Numbered from the stretch's first letter, positions 48,428 to 57,436 are shown. The stretch is DNA of 64,000 nt from Clostridium sp. CAG:354_28_25 (GCA_001915925.1 MNRL01000017.1:30248-94247), one strand, 5' to 3'. Numbers and translations: made by a program. Notes: generated by a model not told the origin, from the letters alone.

Positions 48428-48480
48428 TTTTCACAGTTTTTTCACAAAAGTATTGTATCTTTTAATTAGTTTAGTATAAG
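48428..48480 (+). promoter_or_regulatory. htrA promoter with TTTTCACA direct repeats (CssR-like sites)
   Basis: TTTTCACA occurs at 48428-48435 and again at 48439-48446, 11 bp apart (one helical turn). Downstream TTGTAT (48453-48458), a 16-nt spacer and TATAAG (48475-48480). Octamers of this kind occur ahead of htrA genes in Bacillus, where the CssRS secretion-stress system controls them. cssRS is not in the window. Confidence 0.5.
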
Positions 48481-48503
48481 ATAATAAAAATGGAGGTAAT
48501 TTT

Positions 48504-49733
48504 ATGTCAGAGAATAATGAAAAGAATATCGAAAATAAAAAATTTAATTTTCCACAAAATAATAAAGGTTTTAAAGAAAAAGGAAAAACTGGTTTTGGAA
48601 AAAGTGTTTTAATTCCTTTTTGCTCAGGAGTTATAGGTGCTGCTTTAGTTGTGGGTGTTTGCTTTGGAGTACCAACAATCAAAAATAATTTAATAGACTC
48701 AAAATCAAATTCTTCAACTACTAGCACTCAAGCTGTTGGAACTCAAAATTTAGTTTCTTTATCAGGTTATTCTGATACAGCAACAAATGTAGCATCTAAA
48801 GTATTACCATCAATAGTTGGAATTAAAGTACAATACACTGTAAACTCTATATTTAGCGGTTCGCAAGCTGCAACTGCTGAAGGTTCTGGTATTATACTTA
48901 GTGAGGATGGCTATATCTTAACAAATAATCATGTTGTTAGTTCAAGTGATTCAACTTCTTACTATGCAGTTTCTGAGGCAACAAAAATAACAGTATCATT
49001 ATATAATGATACAACTGAATATGAAGCAAAAGTTGTTGGAACAGATTCACAGACAGATTTAGCTGTTATAAAAATAGATAAATCTGGTTTAACTCCTGCA
49101 GAACTAGGTGATTCAAGTAGTGTTGTAGTTGGTGAGTTTGCAATGGCTATAGGTAATCCTTTAGGTATGCAAAGTTCTGTAACATCGGGTATAATTAGTG
49201 CTGTTAATAGAACAGTACAAAGTACAGATGGAAATACTTATAATCTAATTCAAACAGATGCTGCTATTAACTCTGGTAACAGTGGTGGTGCATTGGTAAA
49301 TAGTGAAGGTAAAGTTATTGGTATAAATACTCTAAAATTAAATGGAACTGGGGTTGAAGGAATGGGATTTGCAATTCCTATAGATTCTGCAAAACCAATA
49401 TTTGAACAATTAATTTCTACTGGTAAAGTTGCAAGACCTTATATTGGATTAACAGGTAGAGATTTAACTGAACAAACAGCAAAGGCAAACAATTTAGTCG
49501 AAGGTGTGTATGTTGTTTCTGTAGAACCATTCTGTGCAGCAGAAAAAGCTGGTATAAAAGCTGGTGATGTAATAGTTGGAATAGATGGAACTTCTATAAA
49601 AACAATGGATGAATTAAATAATATAAAAAATCAACATCAAATTGGTGATGAAGTTACTTTAAAAATAAATAGAAATGGAAAAGAAATGGACATGAAGGTT
49701 ACCTTACAAGAACAACCTTCAGCCAATAATTAA
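48504..49733 (+). CDS. htrA: HtrA-like membrane-anchored serine protease (S1C, PDZ)
   Basis: 409 residues. Quality-control protease and chaperone for misfolded exported proteins. A cytoplasmic Asn/Lys/Glu-rich N-terminus (1-32), one membrane helix (about 34-55, VLIPFCSGVIGAALVVGVCF), then the trypsin-like domain with His in NNHVVS (about 143), Asp in TDLAVIK (about 183) and Ser in NSGNSGGALVNSEGKVIG (about 259), and a PDZ domain (about 310-400). GGAGG precedes the ATG. The TTTTCACA repeats upstream suggest secretion-stress control. Confidence 0.96.
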   Translation: MSENNEKNIENKKFNFPQNNKGFKEKGKTGFGKSVLIPFCSGVIGAALVVGVCFGVPTIKNNLIDSKSNSSTTSTQAVGTQNLVSLSGYSDTATNVASKVLPSIVGIKVQYTVNSIFSGSQAATAEGSGIILSEDGYILTNNHVVSSSDSTSYYAVSEATKITVSLYNDTTEYEAKVVGTDSQTDLAVIKIDKSGLTPAELGDSSSVVVGEFAMAIGNPLGMQSSVTSGIISAVNRTVQSTDGNTYNLIQTDAAINSGNSGGALVNSEGKVIGINTLKLNGTGVEGMGFAIPIDSAKPIFEQLISTGKVARPYIGLTGRDLTEQTAKANNLVEGVYVVSVEPFCAAEKAGIKAGDVIVGIDGTSIKTMDELNNIKNQHQIGDEVTLKINRNGKEMDMKVTLQEQPSANN

Positions 49734-49739
49734 TTATTT

Positions 49740-49769
49740 ATGGACACGAAAAATAAACTTCGTGTCCAT
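49740..49769 (+). terminator. Hairpin after htrA, weak terminator
   Basis: ATGGACACGAA (49740-49750) and TTCGTGTCCAT (49759-49769), a perfect 11-bp stem with an 8-nt loop. The 3' side (TACAATTTTAAG) is only partly T-rich. Confidence 0.65.
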
Positions 49770-49851
49770 TACAATTTTAAGCAAAGTAATTTTATTTTTT
49801 CAAACATATCACTTTAAGTTCACAAAATGAACAAATTTACTTGTTATATTA

Positions 49852-49955
49852 TAGGAGAAGTCAGTAATACTTATTACTCCAATTACTGACTGTATGTTTA
49901 AAAACATCCCCTTTTATTTTCAAAGAAGAAGCACTACAAAGTGCTTCTTTTTTTG
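49852..49955 (+). ncRNA. Candidate small RNA between htrA and the gene at 50009
   Basis: An AT-rich promoter-like stretch (TATATTATAGG, 49845-49855) is followed by a hairpin that can form in two ways: AGTAAT (49863-49868) with ATTACT (49873-49878), or GTCAGTAAT (49860-49868) with ATTACTGAC (49882-49890). A ~35-nt linker leads to an excellent terminator, AAGAAGCACT/AGTGCTTCTT (49926-49949) plus T-run. No reading frame. It is on the plus strand opposite the convergent gene at 50009, for which the terminator may also serve. Candidate only. Confidence 0.4.
49926..49955. terminator. Strong terminator upstream of position 49956
   Basis: AAGAAGCACT (49926-49935) and AGTGCTTCTT (49940-49949) form a 10-bp stem with a 4-nt loop, followed by seven T in the plus direction. 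Ends the candidate small RNA and probably readthrough from htrA. Confidence 0.85.
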
Positions 49956-50008
49956 CCTATAAATTGCTAATCTGGCAAAAATAAAAGTAACATTTTTACA
50001 TGTTACTT

Positions 50009-50848
50009 TTAAAATATTACTATATCTGTTACATCTGTATTGCTCGAATTTCCATATGCGTAAATAACATATACATTATTATTTTCGTCTATGAAAAAGT
50101 TACTTATATTCTCTACATCATATCTATCACTTCTTAAATCTCTTATATAAACAGAATAACCTAATTGCTGTAAAGCCTTAGCTTCTTCTTGTTTTCCCTG
50201 TATTTGTTTTCTTATTTTTTCTTGTACTGTATTAGTATCTAAATTTTTTAGTGTCATAATATCAGAAAATTCTACTTTTTTCATTTCTTTAATATTATAA
50301 CAATAAGTTTGTATAATTACTCTTTGTGGATTACTTCCCTCTTTTAAAGTTGATCTTATAACAATTGATAAGATATTATTATTTAAAAAAGCTTCATAAT
50401 CTACCGAATATACAGCTCTATTTGAGCTACCATTTAATATACTCTCTGCTTTATCTTGAAATACTTGTTTAATATCTTCATTATATGATTTTATTTCCTC
50501 AGAATTTATATTAATCATTGGTATTTTTACATCTATTTCATAGTTTCCCGAATTCACTTCTGCTTTCTCATAACTTGTATATATATAATCTTTATCTGCC
50601 TCTATTTTTTCTGCCTCTTCTGATGTATTAGTATTTTTAAATGAATTTTGAAATACATCGTCAAAATTATCAACTAGGGACATATCTGTAATTCCTGTAT
50701 TACTTAAGCTGTTCTCCGCTACGTCTTTTTTATCTTGAATATTAGGATTCATAACATAATATAAAGCTTCTACAATAGCAATTATACATACAATCATTAT
50801 GAGAGCAAAGCAAAAAATTTGGCTTTTAGGTATCTTTACTCTTCTCAT
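50009..50848 (-). CDS. Membrane-anchored DUF4163/DUF3298-like protein
   Basis: 279 residues. A short cytoplasmic tail and one membrane helix (about 11-32, FCFALIMIVCIIAIVEALYY), a Ser/Asn/Glu-rich linker, then an extracellular domain of about 180 residues: YEIDVKIPMININSEEIKSY, NNNILSIVIRSTLKEGSNPQ, TYCYNIKEMKKVEFSDIM. This order matches the DUF4163 plus DUF3298 pair found in anti-sigma factors such as RsiV and in cell-wall deacetylases. No enzyme domain and no sigma-factor gene next to it. Function unknown. Confidence 0.7.
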   Translation of the reverse strand: MRRVKIPKSQIFCFALIMIVCIIAIVEALYYVMNPNIQDKKDVAENSLSNTGITDMSLVDNFDDVFQNSFKNTNTSEEAEKIEADKDYIYTSYEKAEVNSGNYEIDVKIPMININSEEIKSYNEDIKQVFQDKAESILNGSSNRAVYSVDYEAFLNNNILSIVIRSTLKEGSNPQRVIIQTYCYNIKEMKKVEFSDIMTLKNLDTNTVQEKIRKQIQGKQEEAKALQQLGYSVYIRDLRSDRYDVENISNFFIDENNNVYVIYAYGNSSNTDVTDIVIF

Positions 50849-50926
50849 ATGTACTCCTTTTCTAACTTCTCTCTAATTATAACATTTAGATATATAATTT
50901 TCAACTTTTTTAACCATATATATTGT

Positions 50927-50954
50927 TTGAAATCATTGACTATTGTGGTATAAT
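50927..50954 (+). promoter_or_regulatory. clpE promoter
   Basis: TTGAAA (50927-50932), a 16-nt spacer and TATAAT (50949-50954). No CtsR heptad repeat (GGTCAAA type) is seen around it, although clpE is usually CtsR-controlled. Confidence 0.75.
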
Positions 50955-51023
50955 AATATATTATTATATATATTGTATAAACTATATATTAATATAAATT
51001 TTCGATAAAGGAGAACTTAATTA

Positions 51024-53387
51024 ATGATTTGTTCAGAATGTAAAAAGAATACTGCAATCATATTTATAAATTCAATAGATAAAGACGGTAAAGAGTCTTT
51101 AAAGGGTTTATGTTATGATTGTGCCAAGAAAAAAGGAATTGATCCATTAGATGTTATTGCAAAACAAAATAACATTTTAAATAATAATATAAATAATAAC
51201 AATAATATGTCTAACCAAATAGAATCTTTATTTAAAGATTTATCAAAAAATTTAAATTTAGAATCTTTAAATTTGGTTAATTTAGGAAATGATCCAACAG
51301 ATTCAGACGATGATGACTCTGCTGATAAAAATATTAATGGTATGCCACTAGAATCACTATTTGCAGGTTTTATAACCCCTAATAATGATTCAAATGATTC
51401 AGAAAATACTAATACTAAACAACAAAGAAAAACTACTAAAAATAAGAAGAAGAAAAGAAAGTTTTTAGATTCATATGGTACAAATTTAACACAAAAAGCT
51501 AAGAACAATGAATTGGACAATGTAATTGGTAGAAATAAAGAAATAGAGCGAATGATTCAAATTTTAAATAGAAGATCTAAAAATAACCCTTGTTTAATTG
51601 GTGAACCTGGTGTTGGTAAAACAGCTTTAGCACAAGGACTTGCTATAAAAATTGCTAATAAAGAAGTTCCACCCAAATTATTAGATAAAGAAGTCTATTT
51701 AATAGACATGACAGCTTTAATTGCAGGTACTCAATTTAGAGGCCAATTCGAAGCTAGAATAAAATCTTTAGTAGATGAATGTAAAGATTTAGGTAATATT
51801 ATATTAGTAATAGACGAAATTCATAATATTATTGGTGCTGGTGATGCAGATCATTCTATGAACGCTGCTAACATATTAAAGCCATCTTTAGCAAATGGTG
51901 AAATTCAATTAATTGGAACAACCACTTTAAAGGAATATAGAAAATATATAGAAAAAGATTCAGCTTTAGAAAGAAGATTCCAACCAATTATTGTTCAAGA
52001 ACCTAATATTCAAGACACTGTAGAAATTCTTGAAGGAATTAAACAATATTATGAAAAATTTCATGGTGTAAAAATTTCTAAAGAAGTTATAGAAAAAACT
52101 GTTTCTATGTCAGAAAAATATATTCACGATAGATTCTTACCAGATAAAGCAATCGATATCTTAGATGAAGCTTGCTCTAGAATTAATTTAAATAATCAAG
52201 ACCTATTTAAATTACAAGTATTAAAAAAGAGATTACAAGAAGTAAAAGATGAACAGGAAGAAATTGCTGCTGAAAGTGCAAAAGCTACTAACGAAAATGA
52301 TTCTAATCAAGACTATGAAAAAGCTGCAAAATTAAAAGCAACAGAATGCTCAATTACTAAAGAAATAGATGACATTCAAAAAAATATTACTGTTCCAAAC
52401 TTAACTGTTCAGGATATTGCGCAAGTTATAGAAAGTTGGACTAAAATTCCTGTAACAAAAATAACAGAGGCTGAAACAGATAAATTACTAAATTTAGAAA
52501 AAAATCTTCATACTAGAATAATTGGGCAAAACGAAGCTGTAAATAGTGTTTCTCGTGCAATAAGAAGAAATCGTGCAGGACTAAAAAGTACTAAAAGACC
52601 ACCATCTTTCATCTTTGTTGGACCTACAGGTGTTGGTAAAACAGAACTTGCTAAATCTTTAGCATATGAAATGTTTGGAAATGAAGACATGATTATACGA
52701 ATCGATATGTCTGAATACATGGAAAGCAATTCTACTTCAAAATTGATTGGTTCACCTCCAGGATATGTTGGATATGATGATGCTGGTCAATTAACAGAAA
52801 AAGTAAAAAGACAACCTTATTCAATTGTACTTTTTGATGAAATAGAAAAAGCTCATCCAGATGTATTTAATTTATTATTACAAATATTAGACGATGGTAG
52901 ACTTACAGATTCACAAGGAAATACAGTAAGTTTTGAAAATACAATTATTATAATGACATCAAATGTTGGATCAAATGTTAATATAAATTCTATTGGTTTT
53001 AACTCATCAAAAACTTACAATAAAGAAAAAATAGAATCTAGTCTTAGAGAAACATTTAGACCTGAATTTTTAAATAGAGTTGATGAAATTGTTATTTTCG
53101 ATAGTTTAACAGAAAATGAACTAATCCAAATTGTTGATATAATGCTTGCAGATACAAGTAAAGCCCTTGCAGATAAAAATATCAGTTTAATCGTAAGCGA
53201 TGAAGCTAAAAAATATTTAATGAAAAAAGGTACAGATTTAAAATATGGTGCAAGACCTTTAAGAAGAGCTATACAACGTTATGTTGAAGATGAATTATCT
53301 GAAAAGGTATTAAGGCAAGAAATAAATAATGGTAATACCGTAAAAGTAGATTTAGAAAATGACGAATTAAAATTTACAATATTATAA
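51024..53387 (+). CDS. clpE: ClpE-like Clp ATPase with N-terminal zinc finger
   Basis: 787 residues. A Hsp100 unfoldase that would feed ClpP or disaggregate proteins. The N-terminal zinc finger has CSEC (Cys3, Cys6) and CYDC (Cys30, Cys33), as in ClpE. A long Asn/Asp/Ser-rich linker (45-145) replaces the N-domain of ClpC. AAA1 has Walker A GEPGVGKT (about 192) and the FRGQFEARIKSLVDEC loop; a middle coiled region lies at about 395-455; AAA2 has FVGPTGVGKTELAKSLAYEM (about 533), FDEIEKAHPDVF and PEFLNRVDEIVIF. AGGAG precedes the ATG. Followed 23 nt later by pgsA. Confidence 0.9.
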   Translation: MICSECKKNTAIIFINSIDKDGKESLKGLCYDCAKKKGIDPLDVIAKQNNILNNNINNNNNMSNQIESLFKDLSKNLNLESLNLVNLGNDPTDSDDDDSADKNINGMPLESLFAGFITPNNDSNDSENTNTKQQRKTTKNKKKKRKFLDSYGTNLTQKAKNNELDNVIGRNKEIERMIQILNRRSKNNPCLIGEPGVGKTALAQGLAIKIANKEVPPKLLDKEVYLIDMTALIAGTQFRGQFEARIKSLVDECKDLGNIILVIDEIHNIIGAGDADHSMNAANILKPSLANGEIQLIGTTTLKEYRKYIEKDSALERRFQPIIVQEPNIQDTVEILEGIKQYYEKFHGVKISKEVIEKTVSMSEKYIHDRFLPDKAIDILDEACSRINLNNQDLFKLQVLKKRLQEVKDEQEEIAAESAKATNENDSNQDYEKAAKLKATECSITKEIDDIQKNITVPNLTVQDIAQVIESWTKIPVTKITEAETDKLLNLEKNLHTRIIGQNEAVNSVSRAIRRNRAGLKSTKRPPSFIFVGPTGVGKTELAKSLAYEMFGNEDMIIRIDMSEYMESNSTSKLIGSPPGYVGYDDAGQLTEKVKRQPYSIVLFDEIEKAHPDVFNLLLQILDDGRLTDSQGNTVSFENTIIIMTSNVGSNVNINSIGFNSSKTYNKEKIESSLRETFRPEFLNRVDEIVIFDSLTENELIQIVDIMLADTSKALADKNISLIVSDEAKKYLMKKGTDLKYGARPLRRAIQRYVEDELSEKVLRQEINNGNTVKVDLENDELKFTIL

Positions 53388-53410
53388 ATGTATTTAATGG
53401 AGGATTATTG

Positions 53411-54010
53411 ATGAAAAAAATTGCTAAACAAATTCCTAATATTTTAACAATATTTAGATTTATACTTATACCTTTTATTGTAATCAATTTAGTTTATGAT
53501 TCATATATTGCAGCTTTTATTATCTTTACGGTATCAGGTCTAACAGATATCTTAGATGGATTTATTGCAAGAAAATATAATTTTATAACTAATTTTGGAA
53601 AATTAATTGACCCATTAGCAGATAAATGTACACAGATAATAACTTTAGGAACATTAGCTATAAAAGATATAATACCTATGTGGATAATTATTATAGTTAT
53701 TTTAAAGGAATTTATAATGGTTGCAGGCGCTTCCTTCCTATATGGAAAAGAATTGGTTGTTTCTAGTAGATGGTATGGAAAGCTTGCTACAGTCTTATTC
53801 TATATAGCTATTGTTTGCTCATTATTTATAAAACAATTTGATTTTTCATTTGACTTTAGTATATACATTTATTACTTAGCATTAATTTCTACAATCTTTT
53901 CTTTAATCATGTATATAAAAGCTTTTTATATGCAGGGTTACTTGAAAAAGGAAAATTTAAAGATAAATGAACAATTTGTAGACAAAACCAAAGACAGTTC
54001 TAAAAAATAG
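53411..54010 (+). CDS. pgsA: CDP-diacylglycerol-glycerol-3-phosphate 3-phosphatidyltransferase
   Basis: 199 residues from the ATG at 53411 (GGAGG 7 nt upstream). Makes phosphatidylglycerophosphate, the precursor of phosphatidylglycerol, in the membrane. The N-terminus IPNILTIFRFILIPF and the CDP-alcohol transferase motif DGFIARKYNFITNFGKLIDP followed by LADK (DG-x2-AR-x8-G-x3-D-x3-D) are complete; about six helices. A charged tail of about 25 residues ends the protein and overlaps the hairpin at 53986. Confidence 0.93.
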   Translation: MKKIAKQIPNILTIFRFILIPFIVINLVYDSYIAAFIIFTVSGLTDILDGFIARKYNFITNFGKLIDPLADKCTQIITLGTLAIKDIIPMWIIIIVILKEFIMVAGASFLYGKELVVSSRWYGKLATVLFYIAIVCSLFIKQFDFSFDFSIYIYYLALISTIFSLIMYIKAFYMQGYLKKENLKINEQFVDKTKDSSKK

Positions 54011-54024
54011 AACTGTCTTTGGTT
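53986..54024 (+). terminator. Terminator at the pgsA stop codon
   Basis: AACCAAAGACAGTTCTA (53986-54002) and TAGAACTGTCTTTGGTT (54008-54024) are a perfect 17-bp stem; the left arm encodes the last pgsA codons and the stop lies at its right edge. The following bases (ACTTAATTTTAG) are only partly T-rich. Confidence 0.75.
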
Positions 54025-54061
54025 ACTTAATTTTAGTATATACTATTATTCACAACTAATT

Positions 54062-54652
54062 TTATTCGAAATCTTCTATAATACTATTCAAATTCTCTCG
54101 TCCAAAAACCTTTATTCCATCTCTTAAACTTATTTTATCTGTTTCTGGCAAATATTCTGTTGATATACCTGTATTTTGATATATTTCTTCTTTCCCGTCA
54201 CTAAGGATCTTATAAATCATAATATTGCTATTTTCATCTCTTACAATATAATGTTCGTCACATTGCCCTTCTTCTTCTTTTATTAAAACTATTTTATTAT
54301 TAAAAAAACTCTCTACTTTATAATCAGGATATAATTTTTCAATTTCTTCTTGTGTTTTGTTTACCATGTCATTTGCTACATTTCTTTTTTCTTCTGTAGT
54401 ATGACCACATTCTTTATAATATTTTTTTATAACTAGTTCTGCATTTGGCGATACCTTAGTTTCTGTCTCACTTACTTTTATTTCGTCTATATCATTCTCA
54501 ATCTCGTTGTTTTCATAAATGCATTCATCTGTCACTTTCTCTTCTTCTTTTGCCAATTTATCATATTTTATATTTTGATATACTACAGCACTTGTTAATA
54601 TTATCAATGCTATTGTAAATATTGATATTAAAACTATTTTAAATTTGCTCAT
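54062..54652 (-). CDS. Membrane-anchored protein with a BofC-like C-terminus
   Basis: 196 residues. One N-terminal membrane helix (about 6-26, VLISIFTIALIILTSAVVYQ), an acidic linker, then an extracytoplasmic domain (NAELVIKKYYKECGHTTEEK, with EGQCDEHYIVRDENSNIMIY). The last ~35 residues (TGISTEYLPETDKISLRDGI, then KVFGRENLNSIIEDFE) resemble the BofC C-terminal domain seen in Clostridia. BofC is a forespore regulator of pro-sigma-K signalling in Bacillus; with bofA in the same window a sporulation role is plausible, but the match is by eye. Confidence 0.6.
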   Translation of the reverse strand: MSKFKIVLISIFTIALIILTSAVVYQNIKYDKLAKEEEKVTDECIYENNEIENDIDEIKVSETETKVSPNAELVIKKYYKECGHTTEEKRNVANDMVNKTQEEIEKLYPDYKVESFFNNKIVLIKEEEGQCDEHYIVRDENSNIMIYKILSDGKEEIYQNTGISTEYLPETDKISLRDGIKVFGRENLNSIIEDFE

Positions 54653-54725
54653 ATAAATCTCCTGCCTTCTAATTGTTTTATATTATTATGTAGAATTATT
54701 AGCAAATTTATACATAAAAAGTTTT

Positions 54726-54763
54726 AAGCACACTATCTTAGTACTACTAAAGACAGTGTGCTT
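54726..54763. terminator. Hairpin after the small gene at 54775
   Basis: AAGCACACT (54726-54734) pairs with AGTGTGCTT (54755-54763), with further imperfect pairing inside. On the minus strand the 3' tail is AAAACTTTTT, so termination is possible but not ideal. Confidence 0.55.
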
Positions 54764-54774
54764 TTGGGTACGAT

Positions 54775-54942
54775 TTAAATCGCAAAAACGATGATTGCAA
54801 GTAAGATTAGTAAGAACCATAATGCTTCTGTTCTTATATCTCCTCTTCTCATCATACCGATGTCATCATCCCAATGATGATCAAAAATCAGCTCTTCAAT
54901 AAATCTAAACACCCGATTGTTAAAATTTCTGATTTTTTTCAT
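54775..54942 (-). CDS. Small tail-anchored membrane protein of unknown function
   Basis: 55 residues from the ATG at 54942 (GGAGGG 8 nt upstream); longer starts overlap the ribosome site. A basic/aromatic N-terminus (KKIRNFNNRVFRFIEELIF), an unusual DHHWDDDIGMMRRGD stretch that could bind a metal, and a C-terminal helix (EALWFLLILLAIIVFAI). The strand and a clear promoter (54987-55015) make it a real single gene. No family recognised. Confidence 0.6.
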   Translation of the reverse strand: MKKIRNFNNRVFRFIEELIFDHHWDDDIGMMRRGDIRTEALWFLLILLAIIVFAI

Positions 54943-54986
54943 GTCACATACCCTCCTCATTTTGTTCAACCTATGATTACACCTCT

Positions 54987-55015
54987 ATTATATCATATTT
55001 ATGAGTTTTTATCAA
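54987..55015 (-). promoter_or_regulatory. Promoter of the small membrane protein at 54775
   Basis: On the minus strand TTGATA (55015-55010), a 17-nt spacer and a perfect TATAAT (54992-54987), about 45 nt before the start codon. It lies between the comEC stop and the small gene. Confidence 0.75.
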
Positions 55016-55026
55016 AAGAGATGAAC

Positions 55027-57408
55027 TTATGAAGATTTAATCCATTCTTTTATTTTTACTATTTTTCCTCTTCTATTAATAGTAATACATATTTCTCCAC
55101 TATCATCTGTTCTAAATATTTTACAGCCTATTTCTTCCAAATTATTTAAAGTGCTTATACTTGGATGACCAAACTTATTATTTTTTCCTACTCCAATTAA
55201 TGCTATTTTAGGCTTAATACATTTTAATAATTCCTTTTTAGAAGACGTTTTAGACCCATGATGTGCTACTTTAATAATATCCGATTTTAGTATTTGTAAA
55301 CTTTTTTCATATTTATTTAAAATTGCTTCCTCTGCAATCTCTTCTATATCTCCTGTAAATAACATTGTTGTTTCCTTATAATTCACCTTACATACTAAGG
55401 AATTATTATTTAATATATTATTTGTAATAACATTAGCACTATCTGGCCATAAAATATCTATATATGTATCTTTATCAATATTAATTCTTTGACCTGCTTC
55501 TACATTATATATTTTCATTTTTTTATCTTGAATTACCTTTATAAATTCTTCATAATTTTCCGATTTTTCAAATTGTTTTCCAATTATTATATTTTTTACG
55601 TTCAATTTTTCTAAAATAGTTAAAATACCACCCACATGATCTGAATCAAAGTGAGAAATAATAACATAATCTAATTTATGAATTTTTTTCTTTAATAAAT
55701 ATGGTAATAATGTTTTCTCTCCTACATCAAAAGTTGAACCAAATTCACTTCCTCCACCATCTATTAATATTTTTTTATTATACTGTGTCGTTATAAGTGT
55801 AGAATCCCCTTGGCCAACATCTATGAAATTAATGCAAAAATCCTTTGGTGTATTTTTATAAATAGTTATTACAATACTACTTATGACCATAAATATTAGC
55901 ATTATTTTTTTATATTTTCTAAAAAAGTGTTTAATTTTATACATGTCCCCTCTTCTTATCATGTAATATAAATATATATTCATTACATAATAAATTATTA
56001 TCTCCTGAATGTTAGGAATAACACAATAAATTTTAGAAATACCTATATTAGCAAAAAAGCTAACTACTCTTATTTCTATTTCAATCATTGGCTCTACTAT
56101 TGCAAATATTTGTAATGGGCATATCATAATAAAAAATCCAATAACAGTAATTATGGTTGATAATGGAATAATTAATAAATTCGAAAAAATAAATGTTAAT
56201 GAAATTGTACCAAAAATATATAGAATTATTGGGAAAATAAAAATTTGTGCAGCCACAGAACTAATTATAATATTAAGAATATATCTTATAATATTATTTT
56301 TTACTACTTTGTTAACTTTTTCAATTGTAAAACTACCTAAAACTATAATTCCTAAAAATCCAAAATATGATAATAATACACTTAAACTGTTTATTGAAAA
56401 AGGATTGTTTAACAAGATTATAAGTAATGATATTCCTAAACTATTAGCTATATCATATCTTCTAAGAATTAAGCCACTAATTAAACTTATAATACACATT
56501 ATACATGCTCTAATAATAGAAGGACTTAATCCTGTTAGAAACATAAATACCATAAGTATTATTATTAAAACAGTATCTTTTATTTTTTTATGTATTTTAA
56601 AAGCCTTAGTAATTATTGTGATCCCTATTATTATATTTGCAACTTGTCCTCCAGATACAGACAAAATATGATATAAATTACTATTTAAAAAATCTTCTTT
56701 TAAATTTTCTGTTAAATTCTCTGTATCACCCAAAATCATAGCAATAAGTAAATTTTTATTTTCTTCTTTTTTAATTACTTGTTCTATATTACTTTTTAGC
56801 CTCTGTTTTAGACCATTGGTATACATTAAAAATTTATCTATTTTTTCTTTTCCAATAACATCATATTTATCAACTTCTACTGTTCCGTATATGCCTATAC
56901 TCTTCAAGTATTCTTTATAATTAAATCCCCTCTCATTTCTATCTACATCAGGTTCAATATATGAGCCTTTAACAAATAACATATCTCCTAATTCAATATC
57001 AGTTTTCTTATCTACCCTTAAATACAATCTTGTTCCATTTCTTTTTTTATTCTTACTATTAACAATTTTTACTTTATATAAATTTTTATATTCTTTTTCC
57101 TCTTTTCCTCCAATAACAATACAATATTCTTGTATTTCCTCTTCAGAAAAATACATGGTATCATACTTGTACTCTAAAATATTTGTATACACATATCCAA
57201 AAATCAAACTAATAAAAACTAGCAATTCTACATATTTTGTTAGTAGCTTTCTAATAAATCTGCAATATTTATTATTTATTTTTCTTATACAAACAAAACC
57301 TATTTCAATAATCATTATAAAGCAAAAGAAGGCTATACTATTTACGTATAAGCCCCCTAATATACCTACAATATATGAAATTAATATTATTATAATTGGT
57401 CTTTTCAA
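55027..57408 (-). CDS. comEC: ComEC/Rec2 DNA-uptake channel protein
   Basis: 793 residues. Channel for single-stranded DNA entry during natural transformation. An N-terminal membrane/OB region (DUF4131-like, to about 170) precedes the Competence domain with many helices (about 215-475; ILSVSGGQVANIIIGITI, GLSPSIIRACIMCIISLISG). The C-terminal metallo-beta-lactamase-like domain (about 515-780) has GQGDSTLITTQYNKKILIDG, the HxDxDH motif in SHFDSDHVGG and VAHHGSKTSS. The start is TTG (57408), with GAGG just upstream. No other com genes nearby; orphan comEC genes are frequent in Clostridia. Confidence 0.93.
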   Translation of the reverse strand: MKRPIIIILISYIVGILGGLYVNSIAFFCFIMIIEIGFVCIRKINNKYCRFIRKLLTKYVELLVFISLIFGYVYTNILEYKYDTMYFSEEEIQEYCIVIGGKEEKEYKNLYKVKIVNSKNKKRNGTRLYLRVDKKTDIELGDMLFVKGSYIEPDVDRNERGFNYKEYLKSIGIYGTVEVDKYDVIGKEKIDKFLMYTNGLKQRLKSNIEQVIKKEENKNLLIAMILGDTENLTENLKEDFLNSNLYHILSVSGGQVANIIIGITIITKAFKIHKKIKDTVLIIILMVFMFLTGLSPSIIRACIMCIISLISGLILRRYDIANSLGISLLIILLNNPFSINSLSVLLSYFGFLGIIVLGSFTIEKVNKVVKNNIIRYILNIIISSVAAQIFIFPIILYIFGTISLTFIFSNLLIIPLSTIITVIGFFIMICPLQIFAIVEPMIEIEIRVVSFFANIGISKIYCVIPNIQEIIIYYVMNIYLYYMIRRGDMYKIKHFFRKYKKIMLIFMVISSIVITIYKNTPKDFCINFIDVGQGDSTLITTQYNKKILIDGGGSEFGSTFDVGEKTLLPYLLKKKIHKLDYVIISHFDSDHVGGILTILEKLNVKNIIIGKQFEKSENYEEFIKVIQDKKMKIYNVEAGQRINIDKDTYIDILWPDSANVITNNILNNNSLVCKVNYKETTMLFTGDIEEIAEEAILNKYEKSLQILKSDIIKVAHHGSKTSSKKELLKCIKPKIALIGVGKNNKFGHPSISTLNNLEEIGCKIFRTDDSGEICITINRRGKIVKIKEWIKSS

Positions 57409-57436
57409 ATTACCTCATTTCTATATTTGCCCCCAA

